DNA from: Actinomadura sp. WMMA1423
GTDB lineage: Bacteria; Actinomycetota; Actinomycetes; Streptosporangiales; Streptosporangiaceae
Direction of reading: 5' to 3'
DNA: 64,000 nt
Assembly (NCBI RefSeq): GCF_006547145.1
Contig: NZ_CP041244.1
Coordinates: forward strand, 3,534,001 to 3,598,000
This document shows positions 42,764-51,108 of the stretch, piece after piece. The position numbers and the translations under genes are program-made. The notes under the pieces were generated by a model that searched no databases, was not told where the DNA came from, and worked only from the letters and a program-made list of their open reading frames with translations. Each line of letters opens with the position of its first letter. Positions within the stretch are counted from its first letter, which is position 1.

Positions 42764-44005
42764 GTGGACACGAACGCACCGACGGACGACAAGAGCAGAG
42801 GGAAGGCGGCCGAACCCGAGGGCCGCCCGCACGCGGCCCTGAGGGCATGGCTGGGGGTCGCGGCGATCACGGCCAGCCTGTTCGCCTTCCTCACCACCGA
42901 GCTGATGCCCGTCGGCATCCTCACCCCGGTGAGCGCGAGCCTGGGCGTCACGGTCGGCGTCGCGGGGCTGATGGTCACCGTCTACGGCGTCTCGGCGGGG
43001 CTCGGCGTGCCGTTCATCGTCGCGTGGAGCAGGCGCGTCGACCGCCGCGTCCTGCTGTCGGCGCTGCTCGCGGTCCTGGCGGCGGGGAACCTGGTCACCG
43101 CCGTCTCCCCGAACTTCCCGCTGCTGCTGGCGACCCGGCTGGCCATGGGGTTCGCCAACGGCGTCTTCTGGGCCATCGGCGTGAGCATGGCGATGCGCCT
43201 CGTCCCGGAGCGGCACGCGAGCAGGGCGGCCGCGGTGGTGATGTCCGGCATCTCGGTCGCCGCGGTGGCGGGCATGCCGCTCGGGACGTTCCTCGAGGAC
43301 CTCACCGGCTGGCGGACCACGTTCCTCATCTGGAGCGGCCTCAGCGCGCTGGTGCTCCTCGCGGTCGCCGCCGTGATCCCGTCCCTGCCGTCGCGCAACG
43401 CGGTGCCGGTCAGGGAGGTGTTCCTCCTGCCGGCCGGGAACGTCCGGCTCCGGACCGTGATGATCACGGTCGTGCTGTTCGTGCTCGGCCACTTCGGCGC
43501 GTACACCTTCGTGCGGCCGTTCCTGGAGGACGGCTCGAACGCCTCCCCCGCCGCCGTCACCGGGCTCCTGATGGCCTACGGCATCGGCGGCGCGGCGGGG
43601 AACTTCGTGGCCGGGCACACCGCGACCCGGCACCTGCGGGCCACTTTCGTGACGGCCTGCTCGGGACTCGTGGCGTCGCTGCTGCTCCTGCTCGCGATCG
43701 GGCACTGGACGGCCGCGCCGGCCGTCCTGCTCGTGCTGTGGGGCGTGTCCTTCGGTGCCTGGCAGCTGTGCCAGGTCAGCATGACGCTCGCCGCCGCGCC
43801 CGACGCCTTCGAGGCGGCGATGTCGCTGAACACCATGGCCTACAACACCTCCATCGCCGCCGGGGCGCTGTTCGGCGGGCTGTTCGCCGACCACCTCGGG
43901 GTCAGGAGCGTCCTCTGGTTCGGTGCGGCGCTGACGGCGGCGTCCCTGCTCGTCGCGCTCACCGCGGCCCGCCGGGGCCGTCCCGCCTCAGCAGATGCGC
44001 GGTAG
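42764..44005 (+). CDS. MFS transporter, DHA1 (Cml/sugar-efflux) type
   Basis: This 413-aa exporter has 12 predicted hydrophobic segments. TELMPVGILTPVSASLGVTVG after helix 1 is typical of the AraJ/SotB/chloramphenicol-efflux group. GTG 42764 lies 22 bp after the LysR dyad and has only a weak ribosome site. Its 3' end overlaps the convergent hypE gene by 18 bp. It is probably induced through the divergent LysR protein. The substrate is unknown. Confidence 0.88.
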   Translation: MDTNAPTDDKSRGKAAEPEGRPHAALRAWLGVAAITASLFAFLTTELMPVGILTPVSASLGVTVGVAGLMVTVYGVSAGLGVPFIVAWSRRVDRRVLLSALLAVLAAGNLVTAVSPNFPLLLATRLAMGFANGVFWAIGVSMAMRLVPERHASRAAAVVMSGISVAAVAGMPLGTFLEDLTGWRTTFLIWSGLSALVLLAVAAVIPSLPSRNAVPVREVFLLPAGNVRLRTVMITVVLFVLGHFGAYTFVRPFLEDGSNASPAAVTGLLMAYGIGGAAGNFVAGHTATRHLRATFVTACSGLVASLLLLLAIGHWTAAPAVLLVLWGVSFGAWQLCQVSMTLAAAPDAFEAAMSLNTMAYNTSIAAGALFGGLFADHLGVRSVLWFGAALTAASLLVALTAARRGRPASADAR

Positions 44006-45055
44006 CGGGTCGCCGACGAGGAGGTCCACGATGCGGGTGCCGCCGAAGGCCGTCCTCAGCAGGACGAGGCCCGACGGGTCGTCGGTCACGCGGCCGATCA
44101 CGGCGGCGCCCTCGCCGAGCGGGTCGGCCCGCAGCGCCGCCAGCGCGGCCTCCTCGTGCTCGGGGGCGACCACGACCACGGCGCGGCCCTCGCACGCGAC
44201 GTACATCGGGTCGATCCCGAGCAGCTCGCACGCGCCCCGGACGGCGGGCCGCACCGGGATCGCGTCCTCGTCCACCGCCACGGACGTCCCGGCGTCCGAC
44301 GCCAGCTCGTTGAGGACGGTCGCGACGCCGCCCCGGGTCGCGTCCCGCATCCGGCGCACGCCGCCCGGGCACGCGTCGGCCAGGTCGGCGAGCAGGCAGC
44401 TCAGCGGCGCGGTGTCGGAGGCGACGTCGGCCTCCAGGTCGAGCTCGCCGCGGGCCAGCATGATCGTGACACCGTGCTCGCCGATCGGCCCCGTCACCAG
44501 CACGGCGTCGCCGGGCCTGAGCTCCCCCGAGAGGCGGGAGCGCACGACCCCCACGCCGCCGGTGTTGATGTAGCAGCCGTCGGCCTTCCCGCGCTCCACG
44601 ACCTTGGTGTCGCCGGTGACGATGTCGACGCCCGCCGCGTCGGCCGCGCGCCGCATGGACTCGGTGATGCGGCGCAGGTCGGCGACGGGGAAGCCCTCCT
44701 CCAGGATGAAACCGGCCGACAGGTGCAGCGGCCGGGCGCCGCAGACGGCGAGGTCGTTGACGGTCCCGTTGACGGCCAGGTCGCCGATGTCGCCGCCCGG
44801 GAAGAACAGCGGCGACACGACGTAGGAGTCGGTGGTGAAGGCGAGCTCCGCGCCGTTCACCGCGAACCGGGCGGAGTCGTCAAGCCGGTCCAGGTACGGG
44901 TTGGCGAACGCCTCCCGGAACACCGCCTCGACCAGGGTGTGGGTGGCCTTGCCGCCCGAGCCGTGCGCGAGCGTGATGGCGTCCTCGCGGAGCCGGGCCT
45001 TGCGGGCACGCGCCCGCTCGATGCGCTCCAGGACCTGCTCCTCGCGGACGGTCAT
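43988..45055 (-). CDS. hypE: Hydrogenase maturation protein HypE
   Basis: This 355-aa AIR-synthase-fold enzyme dehydrates the thiocarbamate on its own C-terminal cysteine to thiocyanate, supplying the cyanide ligands of the [NiFe] centre. The protein ends in PRIC, the required terminal cysteine. The N-terminal ATP region (LAHGSGGKATHTLVE, DSYVVSPLFFPGGDIG) and TRGGVATVLNELA match HypE. The ATG overlaps the hypD stop (ATGA). It is the last gene of the long leftward hydrogenase series. HypF, which would load the carbamoyl group, is not in the window. Confidence 0.95.
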   Translation of the reverse strand: MTVREEQVLERIERARARKARLREDAITLAHGSGGKATHTLVEAVFREAFANPYLDRLDDSARFAVNGAELAFTTDSYVVSPLFFPGGDIGDLAVNGTVNDLAVCGARPLHLSAGFILEEGFPVADLRRITESMRRAADAAGVDIVTGDTKVVERGKADGCYINTGGVGVVRSRLSGELRPGDAVLVTGPIGEHGVTIMLARGELDLEADVASDTAPLSCLLADLADACPGGVRRMRDATRGGVATVLNELASDAGTSVAVDEDAIPVRPAVRGACELLGIDPMYVACEGRAVVVVAPEHEEAALAALRADPLGEGAAVIGRVTDDPSGLVLLRTAFGGTRIVDLLVGDPLPRIC

Positions 45056-46245
45056 CGCACGGTCTCCTTCACCTGTCCGGTCTCCTTCACCTGTCCGGCG
45101 TCCTCCGCCGGGCCGCCGCCGCTCCTGCCGACCTGGATGATCCGCTCGCGGGTGAAGCGTCCGAAGTTGTAGTACGCGGCGCAGGCGCCCTCGGACGAGA
45201 CCATGCACGTCCCGATCGGCGTCTCCGGCGTGCAGGCCGTCCCGAAGACCTTGCACTCCCACGGCTTCAGGACGCCCTTGAGCACCTCGCCGCACTGGCA
45301 CGCCTTCGGGTCCGCGATCCGCCCGCCCGGGATGTCGAAGACGCGCTCGGCGTCGAAGGCCGCGTACTCCTCCTTCATCCGCAGCGCCGAGTGCGAGATG
45401 AAGCCGAGGCCGCGCCATTCGAAGTACGGCCGCGGCTCCATGACCCGGGAGATCGCCTCCAGCGCCCTGGGGTTGCCGTCCCACGGGACGACCCGGCCGT
45501 ACTGGTTCTCGACCTCCGAGCGGCCCGAGGCGAGCTGGGCCAGCAGCATGTGCACGGACTGCAGGATGTCCAGCGGCTCGAACCCGGCGACGACCAGCGG
45601 CTTGCCGTGGTCGTCGGTGATGAAGGAGTAGGGCCGGCAGCCGATCACGGTGGAGACGTGCCCCGGGCCGAGGAAGCCGTCCAGGCGCAGGTCCGGCGAG
45701 TCGAGGATCGCCTTGATCGCCGGAAGGATCGTCACGTGGTTGCAGAAGACCGAGAAGTTCTCGATGCCGGCCGCGGCGGCCCGCAGCACCGTCATGGCCG
45801 TGGACGGCGCGGTCGTCTCGAACCCGATGCCCATGAACACGACGCGCCGCGACGGGTTCCGCTCGGCGATCTTCAGCGCGTCCAGCGGCGAGTACACCAT
45901 CCGGATGTCGGCCCCGGCGGCCTTGGCGTCCAGGAACGACCCCCTGCCGCCCGGCACGCGCATCATGTCGCCGAACGAGGTCATGATGACGTCCGGCTGG
46001 GAGGCGATGTGGATCGCGTCGTCCACCCGCCCCATCGGGATCACGCACACCGGGCAGCCCGGCCCGTGCACCAGCGAGATGCTCTCGGGCAGGTAGTCCT
46101 CCAGGCCGTGCTTGTAGATGGTGTGCGTGTGGCCGCCGCACACCTCCATGAACTTGTAGTGCCACCCGGGCTCGCACAGCGAGGCGATCGAGGCCGCGAG
46201 CGCCCGCGCCCGCTCCGAATCCCGGTACTCGTCGACGAAGCGCAT
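45052..46245 (-). CDS. hypD: Hydrogenase maturation protein HypD
   Basis: This 397-aa Fe-S protein forms the scaffold with HypC on which Fe(CN)2CO is assembled. Key regions are present: CGGHTHTIYKHGL, GPGCPVCVIP, GFETTAPSTA, CNHVTI and the C-terminal cysteine cluster (CQCGEVLKG...CKVFGTACTPETPIGTCMVSSEG region). The last residues contain a small repeat, GQVKETGQVKET, encoded by a duplicated 18-bp unit. HypC ends where HypD starts. Confidence 0.96.
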   Translation of the reverse strand: MRFVDEYRDSERARALAASIASLCEPGWHYKFMEVCGGHTHTIYKHGLEDYLPESISLVHGPGCPVCVIPMGRVDDAIHIASQPDVIMTSFGDMMRVPGGRGSFLDAKAAGADIRMVYSPLDALKIAERNPSRRVVFMGIGFETTAPSTAMTVLRAAAAGIENFSVFCNHVTILPAIKAILDSPDLRLDGFLGPGHVSTVIGCRPYSFITDDHGKPLVVAGFEPLDILQSVHMLLAQLASGRSEVENQYGRVVPWDGNPRALEAISRVMEPRPYFEWRGLGFISHSALRMKEEYAAFDAERVFDIPGGRIADPKACQCGEVLKGVLKPWECKVFGTACTPETPIGTCMVSSEGACAAYYNFGRFTRERIIQVGRSGGGPAEDAGQVKETGQVKETVR

Positions 46246-46514
46246 CAGTCGATCCTCGATTCCCGCAGCGCGTCGATCTCGTCGTCGTAGGCCTCGCCGA
46301 GGCCCTCCAGCAGCGCCAGCGTCGCCCGCGCCTCGGTCTCATCGATCTTGGACATGGCGAACCCGACATGGATGAGGACCCAGTCGCCCGGAGCGAGCCC
46401 CTCCCCGTCGAGCAGGCCGGTGTTCACCGCCCGGCGGACGCCGGTCACGTCCACCTTCGCGACCGGGCGGTCCGGCATGATCTCCACGATCTCGCCCGGT
46501 ATGGCCAGGCACAT
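46245..46514 (-). CDS. hypC: Hydrogenase chaperone HypC
   Basis: This 89-aa HypC/HybG protein begins MCLAIPGEIVEI with the essential Cys2 that carries the Fe(CN)2CO group to the large subunit. PGDWVLIHVGFAMSKID is the other family hallmark. It overlaps both neighbours by one base or so (SIS gene upstream, hypD downstream). It is one of two HypC-family genes here. Confidence 0.95.
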   Translation of the reverse strand: MCLAIPGEIVEIMPDRPVAKVDVTGVRRAVNTGLLDGEGLAPGDWVLIHVGFAMSKIDETEARATLALLEGLGEAYDDEIDALRESRID

Positions 46515-47182
46515 CAGAAAGCCTCCCCCGCCGGTTCGTGCCGTGCCGGTTCGTGCCGTGCCAGTTCGTCCTGGGTGAGCTCCCAGAGGGCGTGGTAGAC
46601 CGTCGTCTGCGCCTCCTGGATGCGGTGCACCGACGACGACGGCACGGTGAACAGGTGGTGCAGGCCGGACATCTCCGCCATCTGCCCCCCGGTGTATCCG
46701 GCGAGCCCGACCGTCACCATCCCGCGGCGCTCCGCCTCCCGCAGCGCGGCGATCAGGTTGTCGGAGTTCCCGCTGGTGGACAGCGCCAGCGCGATGTCGC
46801 CCGGACGCCCGAACGCGGCGAGCTGCCGCGCGAACACCACCTCGAACCCGATGTCGTTGGACAGCGCGGTGACGACGGCGGCGTCGGTCGTGAGCGCCAG
46901 CGCCGGCAGCGGCCGCGCGGACCCGCCCGGGTTGAGGAACAGCGCGGCCGCGTCCTGCGCGTCCGTCGAGCTGCCGCCGTTGCCGAACGCGAAGAGCCGG
47001 CCGCCGGAGCGGAACGCGCCCGCCATCCGCGCGGCGCAGGCCGCGAGGTCCTCGCCGTACTCCTCCAGGACCGTCTCGCGCAGCCGGACGATGTCGCAGG
47101 CCTTCTCGCGCGTCGAGCGGCGCACGTCATCCAGCAGGGTCTCCAGCCCCGAACCGCCCGCGTAGAGGAAGGGATAGAGCAT
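46514..47182 (-). CDS. SIS-domain protein, GmhA-like (first of two)
   Basis: This 222-aa protein has a sugar-isomerase (SIS) domain like sedoheptulose 7-phosphate isomerase: FAFGNGGSSTDAQDAAALFLNP, LSTSGNSDNLIAAL and the C-terminal HRIQEAQTTVYHALWELTQ. GmhA-like genes recur in actinobacterial hydrogenase loci, but their job there is not established. GTG 47191, overlapping the upstream stop (GTGA), is an alternative start nine bases earlier. The end carries a small repeat, ARHEPARHEPAG. It sits between two HypC-family genes. Confidence 0.87.
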   Translation of the reverse strand: MLYPFLYAGGSGLETLLDDVRRSTREKACDIVRLRETVLEEYGEDLAACAARMAGAFRSGGRLFAFGNGGSSTDAQDAAALFLNPGGSARPLPALALTTDAAVVTALSNDIGFEVVFARQLAAFGRPGDIALALSTSGNSDNLIAALREAERRGMVTVGLAGYTGGQMAEMSGLHHLFTVPSSSVHRIQEAQTTVYHALWELTQDELARHEPARHEPAGEAF

Positions 47183-47187
47183 CTCTG

Positions 47188-47394
47188 TCACGTCGTCACG
47201 ACCCCGATCGCCTCCTTGGCGTGGACGAGCACCGTGTCGCCGACAGCGGCGTCCACCAGTGCCACGCTGACCCGTTCGAGCCGCCCGCCGCCGACGTCGA
47301 CGTCCGCGAGAGCGCCGTCGAGGAGCCGCGCGACGAGGACCGGGACGGCCTCGTCCGCGCACGTCACGCAGTGGTCGCCCGTGCATCCGGTCAC
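47188..47394 (-). CDS. Second HypC/HupF-family protein
   Basis: This 68-aa protein has the HypC/HupF small beta-barrel pattern (VSVALVDAAVGDTVLVHAKEAIG), but its N-terminus reads MTGCTGDHCVTC, so Cys is at position 4 and there is no Cys2. Three cysteines lie within nine residues. It may be a specialised carrier or Fe-S/metal-binding variant for this hydrogenase. It overlaps the neighbouring SIS genes on both sides (GTGA-type junctions). Confidence 0.8.
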   Translation of the reverse strand: MTGCTGDHCVTCADEAVPVLVARLLDGALADVDVGGGRLERVSVALVDAAVGDTVLVHAKEAIGVVTT

Positions 47395-47987
47395 GCGGTC
47401 ACCTCCTGGTCGAGCACGCCCGGCTGCTCCAGGAACACGTGCACCAGCTCCCACAGCAGGTGGTAGGCGGTGACGTGCACCTCCTTCACGACGCGCGGAT
47501 CGTCGGACGGCACGGTGACCAGGTGGTCGACCGCCCCGGCCAGCGCTCCCCCGTCCCCGCCCGCCAGCGCGACCGTCAGCATGCCGAGCCCCCGGGCGCA
47601 CTCCATGGCGCGCAGGACGCTGCCGCAGCGGCCGTCCGGCGAGATCCCGAACGCGATGTCGTCCGGGCCGCCGAAGCAGCGGACCTGGTGGGCGAAGACG
47701 TCGTCGAAACCCGCGCCGGCGCAGACGCCGGTGAGCGTCGCGACGTCGCCGGTGAGCGACAGCGCGGGCAGTGCCCGCTTGCCGACGATCACCGGGTGCA
47801 CGAACTCGACCGCGACGTGCTGGGCGTCGGTGGCGGCGGCGCCGGTCCCGAAGGTGAGCAGGCGCCCCCCGCGGTGGAACCGCGCCGCCATCGCGTGGCA
47901 GGCGGCGGCGATGGCGCCCGCCTGGCCCGCGAGCGCGGCGGCGGGCTCCGCGCGCCGCGCGAAGACCTCCGCCACGGTGCCGGTCAC
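47391..47987 (-). CDS. SIS-domain protein (second of two)
   Basis: This 198-aa SIS-domain protein has FHRGGRLLTFGTGAAATDAQH, a divergent form of the FGNGGSSxDAQH loop in which Asn and the Ser pair are lost, and KEVHVTAYHLLWELVHVFLE at the end. It is a distant paralogue of the SIS gene at 46514. The changed sugar-phosphate loop suggests it may have lost catalysis and could pair with the other protein. GTG 47987 has GGAGG upstream and overlaps the previous stop. Confidence 0.82.
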   Translation of the reverse strand: MTGTVAEVFARRAEPAAALAGQAGAIAAACHAMAARFHRGGRLLTFGTGAAATDAQHVAVEFVHPVIVGKRALPALSLTGDVATLTGVCAGAGFDDVFAHQVRCFGGPDDIAFGISPDGRCGSVLRAMECARGLGMLTVALAGGDGGALAGAVDHLVTVPSDDPRVVKEVHVTAYHLLWELVHVFLEQPGVLDQEVTA

Positions 47988-48502
47988 AGCGCGCCTCCCG
48001 CGGCCGGCCGGGAGTGCCCGGCGCCGTGGGCGCGCAGCGACATGTCCACGGCGAGGTCCCACCGGTCCGACAGCTCGTGCGACATCGCATGGGCGTCCTC
48101 GCACATCGCCGCCGCGATCGCCGCCGTCTCCCGGTCCCCGGCGCGCTCGGCGATCCGCCGCAGCGTCTCTCCCGCGGCTATCTGCAGGTGGACGGCGACG
48201 TAGGCGTCCCGCATGTGCTTCACCGGGTCGCGGTGGCCGCGTCCGACCCCGGCCTCCACCACCGACGCGAGCAGCGACCCGGCGTCGCGGGCGATGCTCG
48301 GCGACGACCCGTGCGCGCGCAGCCGCGCCTCGACCGCCCTGGTGTACGCCCGGGACCGCTCGGCGTAGTGGCCGAGCGGCCGGCGGAGCTCCGGCTCGTC
48401 GGCCGCCGCGGTCAGCATCTCGCTCAGCACGGCCTCGGCGTGCTCCTGGAGCGCGTGCGCGTCCTTCAGGTGGCCGGCGAGCCGCCGCTCGATCGTCGTC
48501 AT
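47984..48502 (-). CDS. DUF892-type ferritin-like protein
   Basis: This 172-aa all-helical protein has the DUF892/YciE pattern (IERRLAGHLKDAHALQEHAEAVLSEML at the start). These proteins form ferritin-like four-helix bundles. Candidate metal ligands are H-x-x-x-E pairs in HALQEHAE and DAHAMSHEL. ATG 48502 follows a GGAG site. Co-transcription with hydrogenase genes suggests a role in metal or oxidative handling during assembly. That role is an inference. Confidence 0.75.
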   Translation of the reverse strand: MTTIERRLAGHLKDAHALQEHAEAVLSEMLTAAADEPELRRPLGHYAERSRAYTRAVEARLRAHGSSPSIARDAGSLLASVVEAGVGRGHRDPVKHMRDAYVAVHLQIAAGETLRRIAERAGDRETAAIAAAMCEDAHAMSHELSDRWDLAVDMSLRAHGAGHSRPAAGGAL

Positions 48503-48525
48503 GAGCGTCCGCTCCACGTCCCCGA

Positions 48526-48687
48526 TCACATGGACTCGGTCTTGAGGTACCGGCGCAGCCCCGGGAACTCCTTGACGAACAGCACGAGAGCGCCGACCGC
48601 GAGGACCGCGAGCATCAGCCGGATCACCCCCGCTCCGATGAAGATCCCCCTCTTGAGCTCCACTCTCCGTCCCATGCACTTCCTCAT
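48526..48687 (-). CDS. Small membrane protein, DUF6893-like
   Basis: This 53-aa protein has a basic N-terminus (RKCMGRRVELKRG), one membrane helix (about residues 18-36) and a basic end (FPGLRRYLKTESM). The size and pattern recall DUF6893 small proteins. ATG 48687 overlaps the protease stop (ATGA). ATG 48675 is an alternative. It may help attach the soluble hydrogenase or an assembly factor to the membrane. Confidence 0.65.
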   Translation of the reverse strand: MRKCMGRRVELKRGIFIGAGVIRLMLAVLAVGALVLFVKEFPGLRRYLKTESM

Positions 48688-49460
48688 GTCCCCGCTCCCT
48701 CCTGTGCGAGTTCCCGCGTGAATTCCTCCGCCAGCAGCCGCTCGACCAGCGCGGCGGCCTCCTCGACCGCCGCCTCCACCGGTGCGCTGAGCCGCATCTC
48801 CCAGGTGGCGTCCGTCGTCCGCGCCGCCGGCTCGCACGCGACGAGCAGGATGCGCGGCGGCACCGGGCCGTTGTCCCTCGCCAGCCGCAGCACCTGCGCG
48901 GGGTCGAGGCCGTGCGCGTCCACGGCGACACCGCCGAAGCCGTCCGGGCCGGGCTCGACCAGCGAGACGGTGCCGGGCGGGTGGCCCCGCTCGGCCGCGT
49001 CCACCAGGACCGCGGCCTCGTAGCCGTCGCCCAGCGCGTACATCAGGTCGATGCCGCGGATGCCGAAGTCGACGACGTCCACGCCGGGCGGCAGCCGCCG
49101 GGTCTCCAGCAGCCGGACCACCTCCACGCCGAACCCGTCGTCGCCGTGGAACACGTTGCCGATCCCCGCGACGAGGACCCTGCGGTCCGGCGCCGCGCCG
49201 GGCAGCGGCTCGACCTCGTCCGGCCGGACGAAGAAGCGGTGCCCGAGCTGGTTGCGGGGGCCGAGGTCGCGGCCCGGGTCGTCGTCCAGCGCGACGACCA
49301 GGTGGACGCCGCCCTCCATGTCCTCCTCGACGCGCTCGACGACGGCGGTGCGTCCGACCAGCGCGAGGTCGAAGATGTCCGCGCCCCCGCGGGGACGCAG
49401 CCGGACCCTGCTCCCGGGTGGCGTCTCCTGCCCGCCCGTGCCCATGTCTCCCCCGCTCAC
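48684..49460 (-). CDS. Hydrogenase maturation protease with extra N-terminal domain
   Basis: This 258-aa protein has a C-terminal M52-type hydrogenase protease domain (from about residue 93): VLVAGIGNVFHGDDGFG carries the nickel-sensing Asp, and DFGIRGIDLMYAL and the VLVDAAERG segment follow. Such proteases clip the large subunit's C-terminal extension after nickel insertion. The first 90 residues form a separate small domain (VRLRPRGGADIFDLALVGRTAVVERVEEDMEG region) not found in HyaD/HycI. GTG 49460 has GGAGGGA upstream and overlaps the previous stop. The matching substrate is HhyL, which has a 23-residue extension. Confidence 0.9.
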   Translation of the reverse strand: MSGGDMGTGGQETPPGSRVRLRPRGGADIFDLALVGRTAVVERVEEDMEGGVHLVVALDDDPGRDLGPRNQLGHRFFVRPDEVEPLPGAAPDRRVLVAGIGNVFHGDDGFGVEVVRLLETRRLPPGVDVVDFGIRGIDLMYALGDGYEAAVLVDAAERGHPPGTVSLVEPGPDGFGGVAVDAHGLDPAQVLRLARDNGPVPPRILLVACEPAARTTDATWEMRLSAPVEAAVEEAAALVERLLAEEFTRELAQEGAGT

Positions 49461-50449
49461 CACACGTCCCTCCGCGGATCCCGCAGCGTCCCGTGGAGCG
49501 CCAGCAGCTCGCCGGACGACAGCGCGCCGCACCGCTCCAGGATCTGCCGCGCCTTCGGATCGGTCGCCGCCATCTCCCGCCGCTCGTCCTCGGTGAGGCT
49601 GAGCACGCTGAGGATCAGCAGCCGGTCGATCTCCGTGCCGTCGAACAGGTCGCCGGGGCTCTCCGGCGCCACCTGCGGCCAGTCGTAGAGGACGATCGGC
49701 GCCGCGAGGACCGTGCCGCGGCTGCCCGGCTCCCCCGCGAGCACCGGCCAAAGCCCGTCCTTTCCGCACTCCGCCGCCGCTCCGGCCAGGTGCTCCGGCG
49801 GGTCCGTGAGCGAGACGAACGCGCCGCCCCCCGTGCGCGCCACGACGTGCGCGCACAGCATCCCGGCCCGCACGGCGCCGTCGCGGTCCTCGGCGGCGCC
49901 GGTGTTGACGACCTCCACGCGCAGCCGGACCACGCCGTCCCCGGCGGGCACGGCCGAGACCTCGACATGCCCGTCCACCCGTCCCCAGGACCGGACGAAC
50001 CGCACCCCGCCGCCTCCGCACGGCGCCCTGCCGTTCACGGGCTCCTCCTCGGTGCCCGCGGCCGCCTCGACGGGGACGCGGACAGGGGCGCGCACGAGGT
50101 GCTCGACCGCGATCGGACCGCTGGTGATCTCGCGTTCGCGGGCCTCCTGCCAGGTGGTGCAGATCTCGTCCCCCACGCGGATCTCGTCCGTCGGGGTGTC
50201 GCCGTTCATCACCTGGCGGTGCACCGCGTGCAGGAAGCGCAGCGCGACCTCGACCTCGGCGGCGGGGCCGGCCTCCAGGAGGAACTCGGCGTGGACCGTC
50301 CAGTGGTCGCCGTTCCGTTCGGCGTAGCCGCGCGGGTAGACGCCCCCGATCGTCCAGCGCCGCCTGTTCTTCAGGGCCGAGCGGCGGTACGGCCAGAGGA
50401 GGTACCCCTCGTAGAGGACGGTGTCCGCGATGGCTCTTACGCGGTCCAC
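49457..50449 (-). CDS. Unknown protein of the hydrogenase operon (330 aa)
   Basis: I recognise no domain family. The sequence begins VDRVRAIADTVLYEGYLLWPYRRSALKN, then a region with IGGVYPRGYAERNGDHW, and later a long beta-rich middle (VSAVPAGDGVVRLRVEVVNTG). The C-terminal part has TEIDRLLILSVLSLTEDERREMAATDPKARQ, which looks helical. Two cysteines are near 190 and 255. No signal peptide or membrane segment is seen. It overlaps DUF6084 by 13 bp and the protease by 4 bp, so it is firmly part of the hydrogenase series. Confidence 0.8.
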   Translation of the reverse strand: MDRVRAIADTVLYEGYLLWPYRRSALKNRRRWTIGGVYPRGYAERNGDHWTVHAEFLLEAGPAAEVEVALRFLHAVHRQVMNGDTPTDEIRVGDEICTTWQEAREREITSGPIAVEHLVRAPVRVPVEAAAGTEEEPVNGRAPCGGGGVRFVRSWGRVDGHVEVSAVPAGDGVVRLRVEVVNTGAAEDRDGAVRAGMLCAHVVARTGGGAFVSLTDPPEHLAGAAAECGKDGLWPVLAGEPGSRGTVLAAPIVLYDWPQVAPESPGDLFDGTEIDRLLILSVLSLTEDERREMAATDPKARQILERCGALSSGELLALHGTLRDPRRDVW

Positions 50450-51108
50450 TCTTCCTCCTCGCGTCGGCTCTCGGCGTGGCGCAGCAGCTCGTCGACCGTG
50501 TCGTCGAACGAGGAGTGCGCGCGGCGGGCCCGGTAGGCCGACAGGCGGCCGAAGCAGCCGTCGTCCAGGCGCAGCCAGCGGGCGGTGCCGTAGTAGCGGC
50601 CCATGAGGTCCCGCCACACCTGGAGGGGCAGGTCGCCGGTGGCCTCGTGATGCCACGGGATCTGCCCGGTGCGCAGCTTGCCGTCCTCGCCGGGGTAGAA
50701 CACGGTCCCGTTGAAGGTCAGGTCGAGCGGGACGTCGCCGCCGCCGAGCGCGTGCAGGTAGCGGTCGGCCGCGACCTGCATGTCGTGCCCGCAGGGCAGC
50801 GACAGCGCCACCTCCGTCCCGCCGCGGAACGTCGGCACGGTCGCGCCGACGCGCGCCCAGGTCAGGCCGTGCAGCGACCGGTCCCACATCTCCGGCGGGC
50901 CGAACACCCCGGCGAGCCGGTCGCGCTCGGCGTCGTCGTAGCCGCGGCGCGCCGCCGCGATCGTCACCGTCGTGGTGAGCAGGACGCACTGGACGGGCCC
51001 GCCGTCCAGCCTCCGCAGCCCGACCCGCAGGCTCAGCGTCGGCGTGGCCGCGTAAGCCTCCCCCTCGATCCCGAGCAGATCGAGCCCCAGCTCCGGCGTC
51101 CCATTCAT
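50437..51108 (-). CDS. DUF6084-like hydrogenase-associated protein
   Basis: This 223-aa protein is mostly beta-strand by pattern (TPTLSLRVGLRRLDGGPVQCVLLTTTV, TEVALSLPCGHDMQVAADRYLHAL, GDVPLDLTFNGTVFYPGEDG). Length and motifs fit DUF6084, which I know as a neighbour of actinobacterial hydrogenases. The role is unknown. The start ATG 51108 and its GGAGG ribosome site are part of a 55-56-bp unit that is repeated three times upstream. The end overlaps the 330-aa gene. Confidence 0.8.
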   Translation of the reverse strand: MNGTPELGLDLLGIEGEAYAATPTLSLRVGLRRLDGGPVQCVLLTTTVTIAAARRGYDDAERDRLAGVFGPPEMWDRSLHGLTWARVGATVPTFRGGTEVALSLPCGHDMQVAADRYLHALGGGDVPLDLTFNGTVFYPGEDGKLRTGQIPWHHEATGDLPLQVWRDLMGRYYGTARWLRLDDGCFGRLSAYRARRAHSSFDDTVDELLRHAESRREEEEWTA

